Part shown: piece by piece, positions 10,000-20,139 of the stretch | Position numbering within the stretch: the first letter of the stretch is position 1 | Layout of the letters: each line of letters begins with the position of its first letter | Source of the DNA: Arabidopsis thaliana | Taxonomy: Eukaryota > Streptophyta > Magnoliopsida > Brassicales > Brassicaceae | Direction of reading: 5' to 3' | Assembly: GCF_000001735.4 (NCBI RefSeq) | Contig: NC_003074.8 | Location: 10,168,101 to 10,232,100 of the forward strand | DNA length: 64,000 nucleotides | Translations under genes and position numbers: made by a program | Notes under the pieces: model-generated | What the model was told of the DNA's origin: nothing | What the model saw: the letters and a program-made list of their open reading frames with translations, nothing else | The model's database searches: none

Positions 10000-12048
10000 T
10001 CATGTCTTGAGTTCTAACTTCTTAACCCATGGAGGGCACATGATATGATAGTCGTTGCTATAACGAAATATGACATGTTTTAAACAATAAAAAGAACAGA
10101 AGAACACGTTGTAGCCATCATGATCCTCGCCGTAGCCAACAAAATTAATAAAAAAGGTACCTGGGCAACGACATTTACAGTTGAGACAAATTGGTCGTGT
10201 AGAACTACTGTTAAGTTGCAATTCAAACCCCTCACAGATATTTCCTCCTGGTTTGGCGTACCTGATATCCCCAAGTACACATAAAATATGCAAAGTGACC
10301 CCGCTTTCTAAACCAGTGTAGAACCAAGTCTCTGGATTCGTTTCTCTTTCACAAATATCACACCAATATTTGCCGCTCGCCTTTTCACCATAACAGAGAG
10401 TGAGCGGATGATCATCGTATCTGGGAAGACTGACTGTTAACGGTAGTGTGGCACAATGAAAATCCAAAAAATAATTGCACTTGAGGCAACCTATGACGAC
10501 TTTAGTATGATCGATGCCACAGCTCTGGCAAGTCTTAAAGTGGCCGTCTTGTAGTTTAAGGTAGAGTAAATGATGAGGATGACTTTCATGGATAAAAGGT
10601 ACATCAATGGAACTGCATACTAAATCAAACATCACACCATACACAAATCCTTCAGAGCAAACTAGAAGACAAGCGTCACACCATTTAGGGAAGTTACCAT
10701 AGTTTTTCCATTGAGATATAACTAGCTGTTCTGGGCTCAGAAAATGTCGTTTCTTCTTGCGTAAATTAGCACACGTTTCATGGAGAATGAAACTGCAATC
10801 TGATCTTGAACACTTGTAGAATGTGTAAGAACTGATGGGACGAGCACATGCTCCACAATAACTGCCTTCTTCACCGTCTTTTCCGAGGCTCATGAGGTTA
10901 TGTTCATGAGCGAAATGAGTGATCGTGTTGTCATCATTCCTCTTAAATGGCTCAATATCTTCAACTTCTTCAGGTACTTCATCAAGCTCTTTTCCATCCC
11001 ATACATCTTTCCTTGTTGCACACAGTGAATGAATAGCATAATTAGGACAAAGAGAGCATGGATAAGCCCCATATGACCAATCAATCTCTTCCCAACAAAC
11101 TCCACATCTCCATTCTCCAGGACCAAGAGGATACTTGTACGAAATGCGATGGTCATGGTGATTGACATGAATGACACGTGGTAATTGAGCACACTTTTGA
11201 TGGAAAATCATGAAATCACATTGAACACAGATGTAAGGAGAACGGTCACCTTCCGTCCCACAAGCATCACAAACGAAGGAGATCAATCTTGGCATGAGTG
11301 TGAGTGTATGCTCATGGACCTTTAGATTTGAAAGAGCAATTGGTGGAGGGCTTTTTGCCGCACACCGCAGATCCAAGTTGAATTTACAAATATCACAATG
11401 ATAAAGTAAGTGCTGAGTGTCTTCTCCACATATATGACATCTTGGGTCTGTGTAATTTGGAGCTCCATCGGTGAGAAGCTTAAGAGGGAGTCTGACATGA
11501 GAAGGGTGAGTGATCTCCGGTGAGTCAAATACGGGGACACATGTGAGATGAATCCTAAACCCGCACTGAAGGCAGTGACAGCCAAGTTCGTTAACCCCAT
11601 TACAAAATTCGCAAATATCTGTATAACATATTTGTATAGGATGGTGGTGCCATGACACAAGCAGATGGTCTTTGGAAGCTGCAAATATGTGGTGACTTAT
11701 GCAATCAATGTCCAGATTGAGTTTACAGTCAGAGCAATGATAAAGAATGCTCTTGGTGTATTTACCGCAGAGATGACAATTTGGGTCGGTGTGATGAGGA
11801 GCTCCGGTTGTGAGAAGTTTAAGACAATGTCCATCATGAGAAGGATGGTCGAATATCTCCGGTATGTTGAACAAAAATGCACAAATGTGGTGAATAGAAA
11901 AGTCGCATTCATTGCATATATAGCCAACACCGTAGCCAACAGCAGTCCGTCGATCGCAAGCAGCACACTGGTGAAAAGGAGTGTTGACGATGAATAGATC
12001 ATGCGCATGTCCGCGAAATTTAAAAACCGGGAAGGTTGCGGTATCCAT
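10000..12048 (-). CDS. DC1-domain protein, array member 3 (mosaic)
   Basis: Single-exon gene of 682 codons with about ten DC1 modules and the Cys-rich tail CLNCKCRCPGTF. Its N-terminus differs from the others: MDTATFPVFKFRGHAHDLF in place of MTxxLEGHEH. The last DC1 module reads TGLES at the second ligand pair, so like member 2 it has lost two cysteines. The C-terminal third is closest to member 2, but the segment 10895-11144 is 248/250 identical to member 1 (1998-2247). The gene therefore looks like a mosaic made by gene conversion. No signal peptide is seen. The function is unknown. By position I recall it as At3g27490. Confidence 0.93.
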   Translation of the reverse strand: MDTATFPVFKFRGHAHDLFIVNTPFHQCAACDRRTAVGYGVGYICNECDFSIHHICAFLFNIPEIFDHPSHDGHCLKLLTTGAPHHTDPNCHLCGKYTKSILYHCSDCKLNLDIDCISHHIFAASKDHLLVSWHHHPIQICYTDICEFCNGVNELGCHCLQCGFRIHLTCVPVFDSPEITHPSHVRLPLKLLTDGAPNYTDPRCHICGEDTQHLLYHCDICKFNLDLRCAAKSPPPIALSNLKVHEHTLTLMPRLISFVCDACGTEGDRSPYICVQCDFMIFHQKCAQLPRVIHVNHHDHRISYKYPLGPGEWRCGVCWEEIDWSYGAYPCSLCPNYAIHSLCATRKDVWDGKELDEVPEEVEDIEPFKRNDDNTITHFAHEHNLMSLGKDGEEGSYCGACARPISSYTFYKCSRSDCSFILHETCANLRKKKRHFLSPEQLVISQWKNYGNFPKWCDACLLVCSEGFVYGVMFDLVCSSIDVPFIHESHPHHLLYLKLQDGHFKTCQSCGIDHTKVVIGCLKCNYFLDFHCATLPLTVSLPRYDDHPLTLCYGEKASGKYWCDICERETNPETWFYTGLESGVTLHILCVLGDIRYAKPGGNICEGFELQLNSSSTRPICLNCKCRCPGTFFINFVGYGEDHDGYNVFFCSFYCLKHVIFRYSNDYHIMCPPWVKKLELKT

Positions 12049-12099
12049 ATTTATGTTTGGATAGTAGCACTTTGGTTTTGTGTTCTAATGGATCAATAT

Positions 12100-12600
12100 A
12101 GTCGTGTTTCTATATACTCTAGTTATAGCAATGCTACTTGTTACATTATCAGATACTACATTAATTTTGACGTTGACATGTCTATAGTAAATTAGTAATA
12201 CAACTAGTGGGCACGTACGTCGTTATTATTTGTTTGATTTGTATAGTAATACAACCATGTTAGTTAGTTTACTACGACTTTTATTTATTTTCCTATCTTT
12301 GCTTTTCAAACTCTCATGCAAGTTTTATTCCTTTTTTTTTAATTCAATAACAAGTTGTTTAATTAATTAAGACAACAAAAGTCATGACAGCTAACATTGA
12401 GCCCAACGATGATAATTGATACCTTCGAGATTTTTGATTAGTTTTCTCTTGTTTTGTTTCATAAAATATATTGAAATGACTATTTAATTAGATGGTATCA
12501 AATTTGTTTAATCTTTATTTAAATAAAAATTCATATCGAATTTGTATAATTTTCTTACTTTTGTCTGCCCCGTTAGATTGTTTATTTCGACTTCTTTATT
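12100..12600 (-). promoter_or_regulatory. DC1-array promoter modules for member 3, partly duplicated
   Basis: A proximal TATATACTCTAGTTATAG block lies near 12112. A GTGGGCACGTACG block is near 12207, and the TGACAGCTAACATTGAGCCC module is at about 12384. A further partial copy of the distal block (ATATCGAATTT ... TTTTGTCTGCC) lies at about 12505-12600. The TAACAGCTAACATTGAGCCG module recurs at about 13046. Upstream sequence of this gene has therefore been duplicated. Confidence 0.55.
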
Positions 12601-13692
12601 TTATGATCTTTGCTCTTCCTCTTCCCAACTTTGCTGCTCAATAACTTTAGTAATGGTTTGAGCAGGGCTTACCTGGAAAAAAACAAAAAATGTCATACGA
12701 CCAGTTTTAAATTGATTTTCAAAGGTTTTAAAAAAAGTATTATTACAAAAAGTATTAGAAAATAGATACTATCACAAATTTTCCAAAAACATTTAAGCCC
12801 AAAATTAACTATGAGATTCGGGGAAATCATGTTTGATTCGAACCCGAATCAATACTACTCAAAGAAAGAGACAGAAACTTCTTTTTCTTTTGCCACTGGA
12901 CTTTGACGATTTGGTTATAACAAAAATAATAATTACCTTGAAGATAGAAAAGAATCAAACCCTTTAACAAAAAAAAAGAAGATAGAAAAAAATTGATTTC
13001 ATTAGCTGTATCAAATTCAGATCATTGATGGAAGATGTGAAAAGTCATAACAGCTAACATTGAGCCGATGATGACACCTCTGAAGATTAATCATTAAAAT
13101 ATAAAATCACGCGGTTTGTATCAGAAAATTTTGATATGACGAAGTTTTCAAAAACAAATATACTGAAGGATTCTCTCTAGCTATGTGACATGGTGGCCAC
13201 CTTAGAAAAAATATACGAGTTCAGTTTGAAAGTTTCAACATATCAATTCGAAAAAAATGCAAAAGAAAACAAAAATCCCACTGATTTCGTTTTCACCTAA
13301 AAAATTTGATAAATTTTTATTTAGTTTTAATATTTATGTCTAAGTTAAGCTCTTCAATTTGTATCCGTTGTGTTATGCAATATCAATGAAACCAAACCGG
13401 TGCGTGACACGAGTAATCGCGTAATGTAGTTCTTCGGGCAGAAGGCAGTACTGAATTGATTACACGGACATGGTAATGGTTGTTCTTTCTCCTTGGTTTG
13501 ACAATGTTTAGATGAATCTTCTTCTTATGCTTCTTGGCTCATTCCTTGACTTTACATTTCTCAGTTCTCATATAACTTCTCTATAATGCTGTTTAACTAC
13601 GATGGCCGGTCCAATGAGAAGAGTTTGAATGGTCCAAGCAAGCCATTCATGTGAACATTCTGAAACAAATAAATTGGTTAGTGGCTACTTAC
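12601..13692. other. intergenic stretch upstream of member 3
   Basis: AT-rich sequence that includes the second distal promoter module (about 13040-13080). The part at 13380-13690 is less AT-rich and may be the 3' continuation of the LINE remnant that follows, but I cannot show this. Confidence 0.4.
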
Positions 13693-13878
13693 CTAAGCTG
13701 GAACGCCAATCTTCTTCCTAGTAGGAGTTTTTGATGTAGTGAATATCGAATGTTTTAGTGGAGCCACTTCCCAGATCTTCATAGTATTCCAATTCTCTTT
13801 TGTCCAGTTAAAGCCATTGTTAGCTCCTTGAAGGTGATTTAGCCGTGTAGATCCCAAATTTTTGTGGTAGCCAAGCAT
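13693..13878 (-). mobile_element. LINE ORF2 C-terminal fragment (zinc-finger region)
   Basis: The minus-strand frame contains GANNGFNWTKENWN, KIWEVAPLKHSIF and a KKIGVPA end. This is the pattern of the region after the reverse transcriptase in Arabidopsis Ta11-type LINEs (W-KxxxxPKLKxFLW ... LxxRGIP). Parts of the pattern are degraded. It is the downstream half of the fragment at 14195-14461. Confidence 0.65.
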
Positions 13879-14194
13879 AAGTTGAAAGAATATGCGGAAT
13901 TGTATTAAAGATTAAGAGAGTTATGAAGAACAAGAGAGTTTGTATGTGAGAGAATATGAGACCAAATCATGTTGATAGAATTAGAATTGTAACCTTTGTG
14001 TGTTTACAATGCTTTAAAGACACACAAAGAGAATATGACCGTTTACAATTAACGTAAGACTGAAAGAGACATAAGAGAAGAGGTTCCTTGGTCTTGGTGA
14101 TGAGAGTGACTGGTCATTGGTTGACCTTGTTGCTAAAGACACTCGTGAGTCCTCTTCAACGGCTACAAGAGATATTTGTGTGCCTTCACCTCTT
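13879..14194 (-). mobile_element. possible solo LTR-like insertion within a LINE remnant
   Basis: About 316 bp interrupt two pieces of the same LINE protein region. Read on the minus strand, the segment has the composition of an LTR: a long untranslatable leader, then ACAAACTCTCTTGTTCTTC and a run toward TTCTTTCA. I cannot define its ends with certainty. It is non-coding and fossil-like. Confidence 0.3.
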
Positions 14195-14461
14195 CTAGAA
14201 GCTCTTCATAGACTTCTCATATGTTCGGCCCACTCTCTTGTAGTACATATCCAATACTAGGCCTTTCTTATTTGAGTCTTGATCAATATAAGTATCCTCG
14301 GCTCCATTAGTACTCAGCTTTAAACTCAGAATCTCCTGCTCTAAGTCAAGTAAGGCTTCTCTTATTTTCTCCCTGTCCCAATCACAAGTTACAGGGGATA
14401 TGAGGTCTGACATCATAAAGGCATGACTGTGGAAAGGTCCAGGTTTGTTGGGGAAACACAT
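14195..14461 (-). mobile_element. LINE ORF2 fragment
   Basis: The minus-strand frame includes DLISPVTCDWDREKIREALL and LKLSTNGAEDTYI. These match the conserved block between reverse transcriptase and the C-terminal zinc finger of plant LINEs (VSDLI ... W......L......I..I.......D...W). Upstream reverse transcriptase sequence is absent, so the copy is 5'-truncated or broken up. Confidence 0.65.
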
Positions 14462-14589
14462 AATCTTATGATCATGTTTTCGTCAAGTGGTGTACACTGT
14501 ACGTAACGATATATAAACGATTTTCAATTGAATCATTTTTTGGTGAATAGTCATCATAGCAACAATCAATAGAAATTTAAAAATAATTC

Positions 14590-14902
14590 AATACAAGGTC
14601 ATAAGAATACAAAGATAAAATCTAAAAATCAACGGCCAAGTATTGGTGTTAGCTTTGATCTCTACCAAAGCTTTTAGAGTAAGAACACAATAACACTTTG
14701 TTTGGCAATTAAGATTGCCTTTTTTTTTTAGAAACAGACAAAACAGGAAGCAAAGTGGAGTCGTAGCTCCAACAACTACAAGCAAGGAAAATATGAACGA
14801 GATGGCTCTGATCCTAAACATAAGGAGAACAGATTCTCATCTTATTTCTAATTGAAGCAAATAACATAATTAAACTAAAAAAGAAAGAAAACACAAATCA
14901 GT
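14590..14902 (-). repeat. 3' flank of member 4, duplicated downstream of member 5
   Basis: The sequence CCAAGTATTGGTGTTA ... CAATTAAGATTGCCT occurs here (about 14636-14720) and again at about 19806-19892 behind member 5, with small differences. A few tens of bases further on, GGAAGCAAATAACATAA-like sequence is also shared. The duplication unit that made members 4 and 5 therefore included the 3' flank. Confidence 0.75.
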
Positions 14903-16981
14903 TTACTGGTCGTTTTGCAACTCCATCAATTGGCTTTGATGTCCACTTCTCCAAGGAGGACATCTCAACTTAATTTTGGAGTACTCCTTCTTACTTTTGG
15001 TGATTATGTAACAATAATAAGAACAAAAGAATATGTAATATTCTCCACCAAGATGGGCGTCATGTTGCTTTCTTATCCTAAGAATGAAGGGGCCTGGGCA
15101 GCGACAATAGCAGTTGTGGCAAAATGGTCTTGAAGAGCTATTGTTTGACAGCAATTCTATATAGTACTCGATCATTGCTTTTGGTTTGGCGTATCTAACA
15201 TCTCCAACTACACACAAAACATGTAAAGTGACCCCGCAATCGTTACAAGTGTAGAACCAAGTTTTTGGATTGGTCTCTCTTTCACAAATATCACACCAAT
15301 ATTTGCCGCTTGCTTTTTCGTCACCATAACAAAGAGTGAGTGGATGATCATCGTACCTGGAAAGTGTTACCGTTAATGGTAGAGTGGCACAGCGGAAATC
15401 CAAAAAATAATTGCATTTGGTACAACCTATGGCGACTCTTTTTTCATCGATACCGCAACCCTGGCAAGTCTTCACGTTACCGTTTTCTAGTTTGAGGTAG
15501 AGTAAATGATGATCATGACTTCCATGGATAAAAGGCACAGTAATTGAACTGCATGGTAAGTCAAAGTTCTCTTCTAAATACGACGAGTAGATGAATCCTT
15601 TGCAAAAAATTTGCTGACAAGCTTCGCAAATTTCTACTCCCCAACGGCGTTGAAGGCGATGATAGCTAAGAGTCAGTGGTTGTGGGCTCAGAAAATGTCG
15701 CTTCTTCATCGGAAGATTAGCACATGTTTCATGAAGAATGAAACTGCATTCTGAACACTTGTAGAGTGAGGAAGAAGAACCGATGGGATGAGCACATGCT
15801 TTACAGAAGCTACTTTCTTCACCACCTTTGTCGAGGCTCATGTGGTTATGTCGATGAGAGAAATGATCGATTGTGTTGTCATCATTCCTCTTGAATGGCT
15901 CGATGTCTTCAATTTCTTCAGGTACTCCATCAAGCTCTTCCCCATCCCACACGTCATCTCTTGTTGCACATAGTGAATGAATAGCATAACGAGAACAAAG
16001 AGAACATGAGTAAGCCCCGTATGACCAATCAATCTCATCCCAACAAACTCCACATCTCCAATCTCCAGGACCAAGAGGATACTTGAAGGAAACTCGGTGG
16101 TCATGGTGATTGACATGAATGACACGTGGTAAACGAGCACACTTTTGATGGAAGGTCATGAAATCACATTGTACACATATGTAAGGAGAACGATCGCCTT
16201 TTGTTCCACAAGCATCACAAACGAAGGAGATCAATTTTGGCATGAGTGTGAGTGTATGCTCATGGACCTTCATATTTGAAAGAGCAACGGGTGGAGAGCT
16301 TTTTATCGCACACTGCAAATCCAAATTGAACTTACAAATATCACAATGATAAAGTAAGTTTCCAGTGTCCTCTCCACATATATGACATCTTGGGTTTGTG
16401 TAATTTGGAGCTCCACTGGTGAGAAGCTTAAGAGGGTGCCTGACATGAGAAGGGTGTTGAGTGATCTCTTGTAATTCAACTACACATTTCTCATGAATCC
16501 TCAACCCGCAACGATAGCAGAGGTAACCTTGTCCTTCATAATTCTCGTTACAAAAGTCGCACCAATTTCTAGATCCAAAATCAAAACATAGTAGAGGATG
16601 GGGGTGCCATGGCATATTCAGATATTCTGGGCCTAATAGGTGATCAGCTATGCAAAAAATGTCCAAATTGAGTTGACAAACAGAGCAATGAAAAAGAAGG
16701 CGCTTGGTGTTATTACCGCAGAGATGACATTTTGGATCTGTGTGATCAGGAGCTCCAGTTGTAAGAAGCTTAAGAGAATGTCCATCATGAGAAGGGTGGT
16801 CGACTATCTCTTGTTTATCGAACACAAATGTACATGCTACATGAATATTAAACTTGCATTCGCTGCATGAATAGCCATCAACATTCAATCGATCACAAGC
16901 ATCGCATTCCAGACCATCATGATGTTTAACGCGGGAAACAAGATGCTCGTGTCCTTCTAACTCTTCTAACTCATAAGTCAT
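14903..16981 (-). CDS. DC1-domain protein, array member 4
   Basis: Single-exon gene of 692 codons with about ten DC1 modules. All ligands of the last module are present (CDIC ... TCNDC ... HVLC), and the tail is CHNCYCRCPGPF. It starts MTYELEELEGHEHLVS, the standard beginning with a three-residue insertion. No signal peptide or membrane segment is seen. The C-terminus is longer and more basic than in members 1-3 and ends near CPPWRSGHQSQL. It is most similar to member 5, including flanking DNA on both sides, so the two are probably a recent duplicate pair of which this is the intact copy. By position I recall it as At3g27500. Confidence 0.93.
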   Translation of the reverse strand: MTYELEELEGHEHLVSRVKHHDGLECDACDRLNVDGYSCSECKFNIHVACTFVFDKQEIVDHPSHDGHSLKLLTTGAPDHTDPKCHLCGNNTKRLLFHCSVCQLNLDIFCIADHLLGPEYLNMPWHPHPLLCFDFGSRNWCDFCNENYEGQGYLCYRCGLRIHEKCVVELQEITQHPSHVRHPLKLLTSGAPNYTNPRCHICGEDTGNLLYHCDICKFNLDLQCAIKSSPPVALSNMKVHEHTLTLMPKLISFVCDACGTKGDRSPYICVQCDFMTFHQKCARLPRVIHVNHHDHRVSFKYPLGPGDWRCGVCWDEIDWSYGAYSCSLCSRYAIHSLCATRDDVWDGEELDGVPEEIEDIEPFKRNDDNTIDHFSHRHNHMSLDKGGEESSFCKACAHPIGSSSSLYKCSECSFILHETCANLPMKKRHFLSPQPLTLSYHRLQRRWGVEICEACQQIFCKGFIYSSYLEENFDLPCSSITVPFIHGSHDHHLLYLKLENGNVKTCQGCGIDEKRVAIGCTKCNYFLDFRCATLPLTVTLSRYDDHPLTLCYGDEKASGKYWCDICERETNPKTWFYTCNDCGVTLHVLCVVGDVRYAKPKAMIEYYIELLSNNSSSRPFCHNCYCRCPGPFILRIRKQHDAHLGGEYYIFFCSYYCYIITKSKKEYSKIKLRCPPWRSGHQSQLMELQNDQ

Positions 16982-17059
16982 GGCGGATGCGGTTAGCAGA
17001 GACGAAGAGGATGCAAAATAATGTTTGGGGGTAATAGAACTTCGGTTTCATGTAATAAT

Positions 17060-17250
17060 GGATCAATATAGTTGTTTCTTTATATACTCTAAATAAATCA
17101 ATGCTACTTGTTACATTATCATATATGACTTTGACAAATATATATCAGTACAACTAGTGGGCACATGGCTGGTCTTTGTTTAGTTTAAACACTAATATCG
17201 ATTGTCCCACTCAGGTTTTGTCTGCCATATTAGTTTATTTACTTGGACCT
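17060..17250 (-). promoter_or_regulatory. shared DC1-array promoter modules, copy for member 4
   Basis: The proximal TATATACTCTAAATAAATC block lies near 17081, followed by CAATGCTACTTGTTACATTATC. The distal block GTGGGCACATGG ... TTTAAACACTAATATCG is at 17153-17250. This copy shows what is missing upstream of member 5. Confidence 0.6.
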
Positions 17251-17859
17251 TTTATATTCTTACCTTTCCTCTTTCACCGCTCAACACGTAAATCGAGTAG
17301 TTTTGTCTGCCAGCTACCGTTTTGAACATTGCATACAACAATAAAATATTTTGTTCTACAAAAGTTATAATTAGGGTTATTACTTAAAAGTAAAAAAAAA
17401 CATGTTATATCATAGAGTGTCTTTTCCAAGTTGTGAAATAAGTTCAAATTTAACAGATTCGTTTTAAACAAAAAAAAAAAAAGAACAAACAAACTGATTT
17501 TGCTCTTGATTAGGTGGAGTTTGGTGCGGTTAATATAGTAAGTGCATATAATTTCTAATGAAAATTTGCTCACTTTTGTACACTAACTCTCTCATGTTTC
17601 ATTATGTTGAACCCTTCTCGAGAGGGTTCTCATACCCAAATTGAAAAACAATACTTGTTAGTTTCTAAGAAATAATGATCTTATATATTAGAATTATATT
17701 TGAAATGGGTTTATATAGTCTTACAAGACATAGAAATACAAAAAACAAAGATAACAAAGTTAACTTATCTAACGCGGCTCAATTCGTACAACTTCGCCTT
17801 ATTCACCAAATCAACAACAAAACAAACAATGATGTAGTCTCAAGAGACTAATTCTTCAA
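17251..17859. other. intergenic stretch between member 4 promoter and defensin-like gene
   Basis: AT-rich sequence. A 99-codon minus-strand frame at 17274-17573 is low-complexity (Phe/Leu/Asn-rich) with no recognised motif, and I do not call it. The right end presumably contains the 3' UTR of the defensin-like gene. Confidence 0.4.
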
Positions 17860-18399
17860 TCATCCGGCCGGATTACTCGAGTTATAACTCCAACAACACC
17901 AACACACATGAGATAGCCCCTTGAATTTTGGTCTCTTACCTCTGGGTTCACATGTGCAACCTTCTAAACTCTTTGCTAATCTGGGAGAAGGAGGATTTTT
18001 CCAAAATTCGTCTAAACATATATTATTACTGTTAGGCCCACATGTTCCATTACCCTCCACCTTACGGTCACATATTCTTATCGTTCGTCCTGTTCATAAT
18101 ATGAAAAGAGAAAACTTTTTAGAACAAGGTTTTTAGCATTTAAAGTAAACATCTAATACTACCAAAATATTAAAAGTTTATGTTTAAATTAAAAACCACC
18201 ATTTCTTAAAGAAAGAATCACAATTTCCTATCTTAGCCTTAAAATCTATATAAAAAAACACAGTGTTAAAATCTATATTAAAACATAGTGTTTAAATCTA
18301 TATAAAAAAAAATCTATATAAAAGAAATATACCTTTAACAAGGTTTGTTTGGAGGAATATGAGAAAACAGAAAACTATAAATGAAGTAGTATATCTCAT
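17860..18399 (-). CDS. defensin-like (DEFL) secreted cysteine-rich peptide, two exons
   Basis: Predicted exons are 18399-18333 and 18089-17860, giving 98 residues. Exon 1 encodes [17 protein letters not shown] then TNLVK, a typical signal peptide with a hydrophobic core at residues 5-17. The donor AAAG/GTATAT and acceptor ATGAACAG/GACGAACG join in phase 1, the usual place and phase for plant DEFL genes, whose single intron ends the signal-peptide exon. The mature part has eight cysteines: ICD, GTCG, NIC, GCTC and VCWCC. This suits a knottin-like or CS-alpha-beta DEFL fold, although the VCWCC end is unusual. Such peptides are secreted and act in pollen-pistil signalling or defence. It sits between DC1 members 4 and 5. 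Expression is not shown by the sequence. Confidence 0.72.
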
Positions 18400-19117
18400 T
18401 ATTAAAAAAATATAATAAAAATTTAGGCATCTAACTTGCAAAAACTTGTTGAAATCTTATTAAATATACTTCACACAAACTAAAAATAGATATAATTTTT
18501 TTACCAAATTAAAGAGAACCCTAAAAATGGAAAAGAAATGTGGTAGAAAAAAAAGTCAACTAGAGAGAAAAGATTGATGGTCTATTTTATACTTTTCCAT
18601 ATTTTTAATAATTATTTTGTTTGTATAATAATATTAATTTTAAAACTTCTATCTTCTTTCTATTGGTCACAAACAAAAAGGAACAATAATAATGACACAA
18701 AACATCAATCTTGGTGGAACAAAAATAAATACCTACAACATCAATTTTCATGGATCAGATGGAGTAGTAAACTTTTCTTGATAACATTGTTTTATAAAAA
18801 CATTTATAGTATATTGTACAAACTGATGGTATTTCAAAAGTTTTTGTTAAATTTATGTTGTTAGTAGAAAATGTTATTTTTATCGACTTAACATTCAATG
18901 ATAGAATAATTTGGTTTTCTTGCATTAATTATTTTTCTTTTACTAAAGATTATTGGTTCTTACATATTAATATAAGATTTCAAATGTTATATCGATTTGA
19001 TTAAACGGTTACATTTTATTTAAAATATATTTTTTTAGTAATGAAAAATAATGATTTATGGAAACTTACACTAAGAGATGTTATTGCAGATAATTAAATG
19101 TTTTAACGATTATAAAT
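18400..19117. other. AT-rich intergenic stretch
   Basis: Very AT-rich. At about 18240-18325 it has short direct repeats of AAAATCTATATAAAA. A 96-codon plus-strand frame at 18574-18864 is AT-biased and has no motif. The first part is the likely promoter of the defensin-like gene. Confidence 0.4.
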
Positions 19118-19341
19118 TGGAAATCACGCAAATGTCCGATTTTTTTGGTTTTCGGAATCGGTGTTTCGTTCTAGGACTCTGCTCGTGGGTTTTTGCTTGT
19201 GCTCCCATTGTTTGTATTGTGTTGTAATTTTGTTATTTTTTTATTAGATTTTGGTCTTTTCAACTATTTGTATGTCTTTGTAATTTCCGTCAAAAAATTA
19301 CGAGAATGGTATAAATCTTCACATTGTTAACAAAAAAAAAA
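19118..19341 (+). mobile_element. LINE 3' end, copy 1
   Basis: Begins GGAAATCACGCAAAT, contains GGAATCGGTGTTTCGTT and TTTGTAATTTC, and ends AATGGTATAAATCTTCAC ... AACAAAAAAAAA. The same order of words is found at 54692-54899, so both are 3' UTRs with A-tails from one retroposon family. Confidence 0.7.
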
Positions 19342-20020
19342 GTTTATTTTGAAGCATCTTCTCACAGCAATGCTTCTACGCAGCTTCCTGTTTTCTGTTT
19401 CCCTGTTTTCTTCATCATGGTCCAACTTTTTGTACATATATAATCTCTTTTGTTGACTTATAAATTTAGCATTTCAACCCAAGAAAAAAAAAGCAAAAAT
19501 GAGTTTCAAACTCTAACATTAACTGCCACCTGATGGATAGTGATGTTGGAACTGTTTGTTTAAGTCTATTTGTTGAAACAACGAATATGATAGTATAAAT
19601 TTTGAATATGACATAAAAGAATGATAGTATAGGCTACAATCAACAGAAACACTATTTGAAAAGATGAAAGTTTGGGATAAGTTGCATAAGCAAGTGTCAT
19701 ATATTGGTGAAGAGTCATATATATACTACCAACACTCAATACAAACTCATAAGAAAAATACAAAAATAAAATCTAATAGATGATTTTCAAACTTGAACAT
19801 CAACAGCCAAGTATTGGTGTTAACTTTGATCTTAACCAAAGCTTTATAGCAAAAACACAATGACACTTTTGTCTAGCAATTAAGATTGCCTTATTTTTTA
19901 GCTTTTTCATTTTTTAGAAACAGACAAAACAGGAAGCAAGAAAAATGAGTGGAAGAGATGGCTCCTAAACATAAGGAGAACCGATTCTCCTCTTATTTCT
20001 AACGGAAGCAAATAACATAA

Positions 20021-20058
<38 letters not shown>

Positions 20059-20139
20059 AAGAAAGAAAGAAAGAGAAAGAAAACATAAATCATCTATTTC
20101 TCACTTATGTTCGACGTACTAGTTTTATTGATGGTTTTG
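19342..20139. other. 3' flank of DC1 member 5, with poly-A and GAAA microsatellite
   Basis: Includes the duplicated 3'-flank words also found downstream of member 4 (CCAAGTATTGGTGTTA and CAATTAAGATTGCCT, about 19806-19892). A long A-run followed by GAAAGAAAGAAAGAAAGA lies at about 20021-20082. This tract is likely to vary in length between accessions. Confidence 0.7.

Noticed and set aside
13379-13692. Possible extra small gene beside the LINE fragment
   Set aside because: A CAG acceptor-like site gives only a short open stretch (NVHMNGLLGPFKLF), with no partner exon or signal peptide.
17860-18060. Single-exon reading of the cysteine-rich peptide starting near 18060
   Set aside because: That frame has no ATG at its start and no signal peptide; the two-exon model supplies both and joins in frame.
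18574-18864. 96-codon plus-strand open frame
   Set aside because: AT-biased composition, no motif, and not supported by splice or promoter context.
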